The position numbers and the translations under genes were made by a program. The notes beneath the pieces are model-generated. The model saw only the letters and a program-made list of their open reading frames with translations. It had not been told where the DNA came from and did no database searches. From Myxococcaceae bacterium (GTDB lineage Bacteria > Myxococcota > Myxococcia > Myxococcales > Myxococcaceae): 64,000 nt of DNA. Position 1 is the stretch's first letter, and each line of letters begins with the position of its first letter. This document shows positions 31,188 through 37,933 of this stretch, piece by piece. The DNA lies in the NCBI GenBank assembly GCA_016926755.1, contig JAFGNZ010000224.1:1-64000 (forward strand), written 5' to 3'.

Positions 31188-31552
31188 AAAGGGGGGCCTC
31201 CGCCGGCGGTAGCGGTCCAAGAGAGAAACCGGTCAATGTCTGGACGGGGGCGGCCCACGGCGTCCGGCGTGGGGCCCCACGTGCGAACCACTCTCGCGGG
31301 CTGCTCTGGGCCGTCGCCCCGGCAGTCCCTCAGCGGTTGCAAGGGGAAGATGCGGTGCGGCTGATTTGTTACCTGCAACCCCTTTTTTTGGCCGACGGAG
31401 AAAAGATCAGCGGCCCAGGTAACAACTGGGGCCCTTCGCATCCTCTCTCTGAATCACCGAGGGACTACCACTCAGGCCAGCATCCCGCTGGCCCCCATCG
31501 CTCTCGCGTTCCCGCGGCATGAGAGTGGTAGCGCCGATTCACGGAGGGCTTC
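31188..31552. promoter_or_regulatory. divergent intergenic region between two prolyl isomerase genes
   Basis: This 365-base gap must hold the promoters of both divergent foldase transcription units. It contains a perfect 10-base inverted repeat, TTGTTACCTG (31366-31375) and CAGGTAACAA (31416-31425), with centres 50 bases apart, and a T7 run at 31383-31389. No confident -35/-10 or sigma-54 match was found, and no reading frame here has a ribosome site or recognisable product. Confidence 0.55.
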
Positions 31553-32530
31553 ATGCGCATGCATTCTCGTTGGACGAAGATGACCGCGGTTGCCGTGGGG
31601 CTGTGCGCCGCGAGCGGCTGCAATGACAAGCCTCAGGCGCCCGCCCCGGAGGTCCACGGGGAGATCGTGGCGACAGTGGGAGACGAGGCCATCACCCGGG
31701 AGGAGTTCGAGGCGAAGCTGGCCGAGCAGCCCCCCTTCATTCGCACGCGCCTGAGCGCGCCGGAGAAGAAGAAGGAGTTCCTCGAGAACCAGGTGCGCCT
31801 CAAGATGATGGCGCAGGAGGCCATGCGGCGCGGGCTCGAGTCGGACCCGGAGGTCCGCGAGATGATCGAGACGCTGCTGGTCCAGCAGCTCGTGAAGGCG
31901 CACACGGAGTCGCCAGAGGTCGTCCAGGTGAGCGACACGGAGGCGAAGGCCTACTACGAGGCCAACCTCTCGGACTACGTGAAGCCCGAGCGGGTGCGGA
32001 TCAGCCAGCTGGTGCTCACCGCTCCCCGCGGCAGCCCCGAGCGGCAGAAGGCGCGGGCGCGCGCGGCCCAGCTGATCGCGAGCGTTCAGCGCAGTGATGA
32101 CGTCTCGCGGGCGTTCGATGCGGCCGTGCGGGCCCACTCGCAGGACACCGCCACCCAGGCCCTTGGCGGGGAGCTGGGCTTCCGCACCCGGGAGGAGCTC
32201 GAGGCGCAGGGGGGGGCGCCGCTCGCGGAGTCGGCCTTCGCGCTGAAGACCGTGGGCCAGCTCTCCGCGCCGGTGGAGACGGACCAGGGCGTACACGTGC
32301 TCATGCTCCAGGCGCGGCAGCTGGGCAGCGAGCAGTCCTTCGAGCAGGCCATGCCGCGCATCACCCAGCTGCTCAGGGCCCAGCGGCGGGCCAAGGCGCT
32401 CGACGAGCTGGTGCAGGCGCTGCGCGAGAAGACGCGCATCGAAGTGAAGGAGGACGTGCTCTCCAAGGTGGACCCTGGCAGCCTGGCCATGGCCAGCACG
32501 CAGGCGCCCGGCGGCGCCGCGTCTCCCTGA
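31553..32530 (+). CDS. lipoprotein peptidyl-prolyl isomerase (SurA/parvulin type), divergent
   Basis: This 325-residue protein resembles the product of the divergent gene at 30234-31187. It has a lipoprotein signal with lipobox ASGC (Cys at residue 23), a charged helical SurA-N-like region with the TREEFEAKL motif (about 48-56), and a parvulin-type domain with RVRISQLVL opening and GGELGFRTREEL core (about residues 140-265). GGAGGG lies five bases before the ATG. It is probably an outer- or inner-membrane-anchored foldase in the periplasm. The gene ends in a strong terminator. Two related foldases back to back next to a giant exported protein suggest a shared job; this is inference from position and similarity. 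Confidence 0.85.
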   Translation: MRMHSRWTKMTAVAVGLCAASGCNDKPQAPAPEVHGEIVATVGDEAITREEFEAKLAEQPPFIRTRLSAPEKKKEFLENQVRLKMMAQEAMRRGLESDPEVREMIETLLVQQLVKAHTESPEVVQVSDTEAKAYYEANLSDYVKPERVRISQLVLTAPRGSPERQKARARAAQLIASVQRSDDVSRAFDAAVRAHSQDTATQALGGELGFRTREELEAQGGAPLAESAFALKTVGQLSAPVETDQGVHVLMLQARQLGSEQSFEQAMPRITQLLRAQRRAKALDELVQALREKTRIEVKEDVLSKVDPGSLAMASTQAPGGAASP

Positions 32531-32570
32531 GCCTGCGCCACCCGCGGAGCCCGGTGCTTCGTCAACACGT

Positions 32571-32613
32571 GGGGCCACTCCATCGGGATGATGGAGTGGC
32601 CCCTGTTGTTTTT
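32571..32613. terminator. strong intrinsic terminator between convergent genes
   Basis: GGGGCCACTCCATC (32571-32584) pairs perfectly with GATGGAGTGGCCCC (32590-32603) around a 5-base loop and is followed by a T-rich tail ending in TTTTT. It serves the plus-strand foldase gene. The hairpin would also form in RNA from the minus strand, where it lies just past the CHAT-STAND stop, though without as good a T run. Confidence 0.9.
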
Positions 32614-32654
32614 CCGGCCGACGGCTCGTCTCTCTTGGTGTTACCCGCGCCTGG

Positions 32655-35390
32655 CTACAGCCGCTCGACGACCAGCGCCGCCACCGATGCCAGCAGCAGC
32701 ACGGCCGTTACCCCGAAGACTCTTCGGAACAGACGCACCTCACGAAGCCGTGCTTCCGAGATCGCTCGAATCTCCGCGGTCTCTCTCTGCCGCACCTCCT
32801 GCTCCTGCTCGATCTGGCGCAGCTCCTGGGCCAGGGTCTCGTCGACATCCAGAAGGACACGGATCACCTCCTTCTCCTTTTCCTGCCGACGCTCCTCCGC
32901 GACCAGGGACTCGTCGAGCAGGCGCTGGCTCCGCGACGACAGCTCGCTGCCATACTTGCCTCGCAGGCCCTGGGCATACTCCAGCCGGTATCCCGTCAGC
33001 AGGTACGAGGCCCCTTCATCCTCGTTGCCCCGGTGTGCCTCCCAGTCCTCCGCGCACCTCTCCAGCTCCCGCAGCTGCTTCTCCCGCTCCCAATCCTCCT
33101 CGACCCACCGCTCCAACCGCTTCCACCGGCGCAGCAGCGTCTCGTGCGCGAGCTGCACCCACACGCCTCTGCCCCCCTCCTCCCGCTCTTCACCACCTCC
33201 CGTCACCAGCAGCCGGCTCCTCACCAGCTTCTCCAGCACGGCCTGGAAGGCCCTGCTCCCCTCGCTGTCCCGTGGCTGCATCTCCTCCACCCACGCCCGT
33301 CCCTGGGTGCGCGGGCCGGACATGTCCCGGATCGCCACCAGCCGCACCAGCAGTCGCCGCGCCTGGGCGCGCTCGGCATCACTCAGCTCGTCGCCCAGCT
33401 GCTCCGCCGTCTGGATCAGCGCCCCCGTCAGCCCATCCATCTCCTTGTAGGCCCGGTGCGTCAGCCACTGCCCCTCCCTGCGCTGCCAAAGCAGATCCAG
33501 CGCATGCTCCAGCAGCGGCAGTGCTCCCGGCTCCTGCCCCACGTCCCGGCACAGCCGCTCCACCAGCCCCGGCTTCAGCTCCAGCCCCACCTTCCGCGCG
33601 GGCTGCTCGATGGCCTCCGTCAGCTCCTCCAGCCCGGGCTGCGCCACGAACATCCGGTACCTCTCGGCATAGAGGACCGCGTCCAGCCGCCTCCCATCGT
33701 CCAGCAGGATCTCCCCGCACCGCTCGAGGTAGTCCACTCGCAACGTGGCCACGATCACGCACTCCAGCCCGGGCTTCTTCCCAAGCGCCCATCCTCCTCG
33801 GATCAACGCCCGGCGCTCGTCTTTCTGGAGCAGGGTGAACACCTCCTCGAACTGGTCCAGCACCAGCAGCAGCTTGCGATCCGGGCGCGCCTGCCTCAGC
33901 TGACGCACCTCCTCCACCACATCCTCCATGGAGGCCCCGTCGCTGACCGGCAACGGCTCGGTGGACCAGAGCTGGTGCACACGGCGCCGCACCTCCTTCA
34001 GCGCCACGGAGCGCTCCCCCCCGGAGCAGGTCTCGCTGCGCACCAGCTCCCCCGGCCTGAGCGCAACCAGGTCCCACTCCTGCCGTGACAGCTGCGGCAC
34101 CAGCCCGGCCATCACCAGTGAGGACTTGCCCACCCCGGAGGCCCCCAGCACCACCTGGAAGCGCGACTTCTCCCCACGGACCGCCTGCCCCACCCGCTCC
34201 AGCAGCTCTGCCTCGAGCTTGCGTCGGCCGAAGAAGAAGCGCCGATCCTTCGGCCCGAAGGCCAGCAGTCCGCGGTAGGGGCGGAAGACGAAGGGCCGCA
34301 GGGCCAGCTCATCCCCTCCTCGGGCGTACATCTGCAGCGAGGCCCAGTCCAGGCTCTCCGCATCCTCCTGCAGCCGGCCGCGCACCGCCGACAGCGCCCG
34401 GCTCAAAGGCGACAGCTTGCCGAGCAGCTCCTCGTACAAGATCCGAGTCATCTGGATGGAGCCCCTCACCGTCAGCGGCATCCTCGAGGCCACCACCGCG
34501 GGGATCCCCACCCGATGCAGCGCTTGCGCCACGCTGCCCAGGTGGCTGTCCGGCACCGCGTTGCCGCTCAGGCACGCGCACAGCACCACCATCCTCACCT
34601 TGCCAGCATGGGGGGCCAGCGCCTGCCTCAAGTCCCCCGGGTCCACGAAGGCCTTGCCCTCCCCCTCCGAGGCATTCCACTGCAGCCCGAAATCACCGGA
34701 GCCTCGGTAGGGAGAACGTGCCCCGTGGCACAGGATGTGGAGCGCCGCCACGGGCTCCTCCGAGGCCGCCAGGGCCTCTCTCAGCTTGCGCAGCGACACC
34801 TGCCCCACCACATCCCGCCCCGGATCGAAGGGGTAGTCGTTGCGCTCGCACACCTCCCTCAGCGCGTTCAGGTGCTCCTCCGCTGGCACATCGCCCCCGG
34901 CCGCTGACCACGCGAACAGGATGCGTCCCCCCTCGGCCGGAGCCGCCGCGTCCTCCGCAGGCGCAGGCACCCCCGGCCATTCGTAGTGCACGTGGCACCT
35001 GGGCAGCTCCCCCAGGTGCTGCCCGGAGGCCTTCAGCGTCACCAGCTCCCACGGCAGGCTGTAGAGCTCGGCGGCCGCCAGCCGGAAGGTGATGTGCACC
35101 TCCCGGCCCTCTCGCACCGCCTCCTGCAACCGCGCCTCGTGCGTCCCCCACCCCAGCTCTTCCAGGAACTCTCTCAGCGTGTCTCCCAGCCGCTGCGCCG
35201 CCTCCCTGTTCGGCGAGGGCTTCCCCAGCTCCGCGAGATCCTCCTGGCACTGGCTGTCCCACGTCAGCCGCGCTGACAGGTACCCATCCTCCTGCCTCAG
35301 CAGGTACTCCTGCTCCTTGTAGAGGAACTCGAACGGATTCGAGGCCGCCTCGCCTCGCGCGATCTCCAACGTCAACGTGTAGGGCTTCAT
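32655..35390 (-). CDS. CHAT protease fused to STAND-type ATPase, C-terminal membrane anchor
   Basis: This 911-residue protein is likely a ligand-switched caspase-like protease or scaffold. Residues about 150-330 form a CHAT domain: His222 in CHG and Cys273 in CACLSG are the expected dyad. A P-loop NTPase of the STAND/nSTAND1 type follows, with Walker A GASGVGKSS (416-424) and Walker B LLLVLDQFEEVF (507-518, Asp512). A helical region follows, with a charged coiled coil at about 825-885. A single membrane helix (about 891-909) ends the protein. Many relatives carry WD40 or other sensor repeats after the ATPase; none are seen here. The start at 35390 was chosen for AGGAG upstream and the fit of the N terminus; a 59-codon upstream extension is low complexity. 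It is the last gene of the sigma factor operon, 13 bases after the C25-like gene. Confidence 0.9.
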   Translation of the reverse strand: MKPYTLTLEIARGEAASNPFEFLYKEQEYLLRQEDGYLSARLTWDSQCQEDLAELGKPSPNREAAQRLGDTLREFLEELGWGTHEARLQEAVREGREVHITFRLAAAELYSLPWELVTLKASGQHLGELPRCHVHYEWPGVPAPAEDAAAPAEGGRILFAWSAAGGDVPAEEHLNALREVCERNDYPFDPGRDVVGQVSLRKLREALAASEEPVAALHILCHGARSPYRGSGDFGLQWNASEGEGKAFVDPGDLRQALAPHAGKVRMVVLCACLSGNAVPDSHLGSVAQALHRVGIPAVVASRMPLTVRGSIQMTRILYEELLGKLSPLSRALSAVRGRLQEDAESLDWASLQMYARGGDELALRPFVFRPYRGLLAFGPKDRRFFFGRRKLEAELLERVGQAVRGEKSRFQVVLGASGVGKSSLVMAGLVPQLSRQEWDLVALRPGELVRSETCSGGERSVALKEVRRRVHQLWSTEPLPVSDGASMEDVVEEVRQLRQARPDRKLLLVLDQFEEVFTLLQKDERRALIRGGWALGKKPGLECVIVATLRVDYLERCGEILLDDGRRLDAVLYAERYRMFVAQPGLEELTEAIEQPARKVGLELKPGLVERLCRDVGQEPGALPLLEHALDLLWQRREGQWLTHRAYKEMDGLTGALIQTAEQLGDELSDAERAQARRLLVRLVAIRDMSGPRTQGRAWVEEMQPRDSEGSRAFQAVLEKLVRSRLLVTGGGEEREEGGRGVWVQLAHETLLRRWKRLERWVEEDWEREKQLRELERCAEDWEAHRGNEDEGASYLLTGYRLEYAQGLRGKYGSELSSRSQRLLDESLVAEERRQEKEKEVIRVLLDVDETLAQELRQIEQEQEVRQRETAEIRAISEARLREVRLFRRVFGVTAVLLLASVAALVVERL

Positions 35391-35403
35391 CTCGAGACGC
35401 TCC

Positions 35404-37032
35404 TCACTCCTTCGCGGAGAGGTAACGGGACAACGCCGCGCGGCCGGCGGCTCGGAAGAGCTCCTCCCACTCGCGAAGCTCGCGGGTGGAGACACTGTGA
35501 CGGTCGGCGACCCTCGACAGCGCGTGGCCGGAGAGGAGCTCGAGGACGGCCTTCTCCGCGACGGCAAGCCCTGCCGGGGGCAACGAGCCCGCGCGGAGCG
35601 CTGGAGGGGGCCCTGGACACACGGGCTCCTGCTCGCTCGAGGCCAGGGGCAGCCGGACCGCGGGATCCCCCAGCAGGATGTAGTTGGAGAGATCCTGGCG
35701 CACCATCCACAGCTCGGCCCACTTCGCCGTCTCGATCGGAGACCGGCCCCTGCCCACGGGCTTCCTCTGAGCCTCCCCGTAGAGCATCGTCAGCTCGATG
35801 CTCGTCTCACTGACGAACCGCTGCAGGGCGTGCAGGGCGACGCCAGCGCGGCCCCCCTCGGCGAGCGCCCTCAGGACCCCGATGAAGCGAGAGGGTGTAG
35901 GGCGGCCGTGATCCCTGAAGCCATAGGACCAGGCGAGATCCACGTGCCCCATGACCGCCAGCGGCCCCTCGGGGTTGGCCAGCACCGCCTGAGGCAGCGC
36001 GGCGATGAACGGCTCCTCCCCCTCCGGCAACAGCTCGGAGGCGATGCGCTCCGCCGCATCCGGCGCGTACTCACGGAGCTGGTCCAGCCAGTGCGAGTAG
36101 GAGCTCCGCACCGGCGTCCCCGCGCTGAAGCACGCGAAGAAGAACCAGATGCCTCCTGGGAGGAAGGGCCGCGCCGCGACATCCTTCGCCATCAGGCTCC
36201 CGCGCTCCGCGAGCATCAGCGCACCCTGGCGCTCGCGCCGGTTCCCCCCGAAGCCCGACGCCCCGTGGCTCAGCGAGAACAGCACGCCTGGCCCGAGCTG
36301 CGCCGCCTGGGCCAGGAGCTGCTCGGCGGGCGCCGGGAGCTCACCCCCGAGCTCGAGGATCTCCGCCCTGGGAAACTCTCCCAGCTGCTGCCCCCCTCGG
36401 CAGGCCTCGACGCTCGGGGCGATCAGCCCCCGGTACCCGTTGATGGTTGCCTCGGTGCCATCCCGCGACGTGTAGAAGAGCATGCGCGCGCGCTTCTCGC
36501 GCGGGAGCAACCCCTCCCAGCGAAGCACCTTGTCGACATAGGCCACGTAGCCTGCCCGGGAGGGGAAGGCCAGCCGCCCCACGAAGGCATCCGTGGCCAG
36601 CACCTGCTGCAGCTCGAGCGGGAGCTCGTGCAGATCTCCCAGCAACAGCAGGTAGCGCGGGAGCGTCGCCTCGGACGGCCCTTCCTTCCGGAAGAACTCC
36701 TTCTTCCAGCGCATGGCCCACGTCACTTCCAGCTCTCTCGTGGGCTTCTTCGGGTAGCGGTACACGGCGACAGGCGCGCCCTGGGCCTCCTCGCGCACCC
36801 GCCGTAGCGGCTCGACAGCCTCCAGGAGCCAGTCTGACTCCGCCCCCGCCGGGGCCACGATGCCCCAGCGTTGCTTCGAGAGATCGTTGGGATCACTGTT
36901 CACGTCCCACAGATGCGCTGGGAGCTCACCGCGGCTGGGAGGGGGAACACCGAGGAGCGTCTCTTCGGCGAGCCCCTGGCGAAGCACCGGCTGGCAATCA
37001 TCGGCACGAGCGAGCAGCAGCTCGAGAGTCAT
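35404..37032 (-). CDS. gingipain/C25-like caspase-fold peptidase
   Basis: The 542-residue protein has no signal peptide, so it is probably cytoplasmic. The sequence LFSLSHGASGFGG places the catalytic His at 256, and GIWFFFACFSAGTP places Cys at 301, the strand-His-Gly and strand-Cys pattern of clan CD peptidases, closest in layout to C25/gingipain-like proteins. The C terminus (about 495-542) is a small helical segment, LSGHALSRVADRHSVSTREL and on, that resembles a helix-turn-helix or an adaptor-like effector-associated domain. A GAGGAGGGGG ribosome site precedes the ATG. It lies between an unknown gene (49 bases upstream) and the CHAT-STAND gene. It may be a caspase-like effector activated by its neighbours; substrate unknown. 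Confidence 0.8.
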   Translation of the reverse strand: MTLELLLARADDCQPVLRQGLAEETLLGVPPPSRGELPAHLWDVNSDPNDLSKQRWGIVAPAGAESDWLLEAVEPLRRVREEAQGAPVAVYRYPKKPTRELEVTWAMRWKKEFFRKEGPSEATLPRYLLLLGDLHELPLELQQVLATDAFVGRLAFPSRAGYVAYVDKVLRWEGLLPREKRARMLFYTSRDGTEATINGYRGLIAPSVEACRGGQQLGEFPRAEILELGGELPAPAEQLLAQAAQLGPGVLFSLSHGASGFGGNRRERQGALMLAERGSLMAKDVAARPFLPGGIWFFFACFSAGTPVRSSYSHWLDQLREYAPDAAERIASELLPEGEEPFIAALPQAVLANPEGPLAVMGHVDLAWSYGFRDHGRPTPSRFIGVLRALAEGGRAGVALHALQRFVSETSIELTMLYGEAQRKPVGRGRSPIETAKWAELWMVRQDLSNYILLGDPAVRLPLASSEQEPVCPGPPPALRAGSLPPAGLAVAEKAVLELLSGHALSRVADRHSVSTRELREWEELFRAAGRAALSRYLSAKE

Positions 37033-37080
37033 CGCGTTCCCCCTCCTCTACGTAGGATCCGGCTGGCAGCGAGCGGGCGG

Positions 37081-37764
37081 CTAGGCCGCCTTCTTCAGGC
37101 TCCCCGAGAAGTACAGGGCCCAGTAGTCCACCAACGACCGGCACTCCGGGTCGCTGTAGTTCTCCACGGTGATCCCGTCAGCGATCAGCTGGTCGATGAG
37201 GTCCGAGCTGCTCGTCCCCACGCGGCCCACGAAGGACACGCCCCAGAAGTAGGAGGAGTTGTTCACCTCGTGCAGGCCGAAGACCAGGCGCGAGGTGGAG
37301 TCAGGCACCGGCAACACCCAGGCCACCTTGCTAGAGCCGCCGAAGGGCCAGAGGTTGCTCACTTCGGAGAGTGAGTACTGCGTCGAGTCACCCTTGAAGA
37401 TGATCTGATCTTCCTGCGCGTTGAACGTGGGCGGAGGAGGGGGCGGCTCGGTCTCCTTCTGCTCGTGGGGTTTGCCCCCGATGTACTCATTCACGATGGC
37501 GTCCGGCAGCGGCGGCCGGGCGTACAACTCCACGAGGGCCCCAGCCTGCTCCATCCGGACGATGAAGTCCCCGAGATGATCGAGGACGTGGCCCCGCGCC
37601 ACGAAGAGCACCTCATTCGAGGGAGCGAGCACCCCGAAGCCCAGGAACTCGGAGGGCTCTGCGAGCGGCATGATGAAGACGCGCCGCGTCGAAGCATCCC
37701 CCTGGGTCCAGAAGTTGGCATCACTGAAGAAATCGAGTGAGTGGAAATCCGGCTGCTTGTGCAT
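37081..37764 (-). CDS. hypothetical protein in the caspase-fold operon
   Basis: I do not recognise this 227-residue protein. It has no signal peptide and no membrane segment. Two apparent domains (about 1-95 and 118-222) are joined by an acidic, proline-rich linker with six consecutive prolines (about residues 107-112). Aromatic residues are frequent in the second half (SSYFWGVSFVG, DYWALYF). GAGGAAA stands six bases before the ATG. It sits between the anti-sigma/CHAT gene and the C25-like peptidase, so it could be a sensor, an adaptor or a protease substrate; the exposed linker would suit the last idea, but nothing in the sequence proves it. Confidence 0.7.
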   Translation of the reverse strand: MHKQPDFHSLDFFSDANFWTQGDASTRRVFIMPLAEPSEFLGFGVLAPSNEVLFVARGHVLDHLGDFIVRMEQAGALVELYARPPLPDAIVNEYIGGKPHEQKETEPPPPPPTFNAQEDQIIFKGDSTQYSLSEVSNLWPFGGSSKVAWVLPVPDSTSRLVFGLHEVNNSSYFWGVSFVGRVGTSSSDLIDQLIADGITVENYSDPECRSLVDYWALYFSGSLKKAA

Positions 37765-37933
37765 GGCTTTTTCCTCGTCCTGGGGCCTAAGGCTCCTTCG
37801 CCTTCCCCAATGACAAGAATGCCAGTCTCTCGATTTCTTACCTTCCTGACAGGTTCTTTTTTTTCACGCCCGTCTCCGACTCGCGCTCCCTGGGAGAACC
37901 AACCCAGGAAGTTGGGCAAAAAAGGAAATCCTC

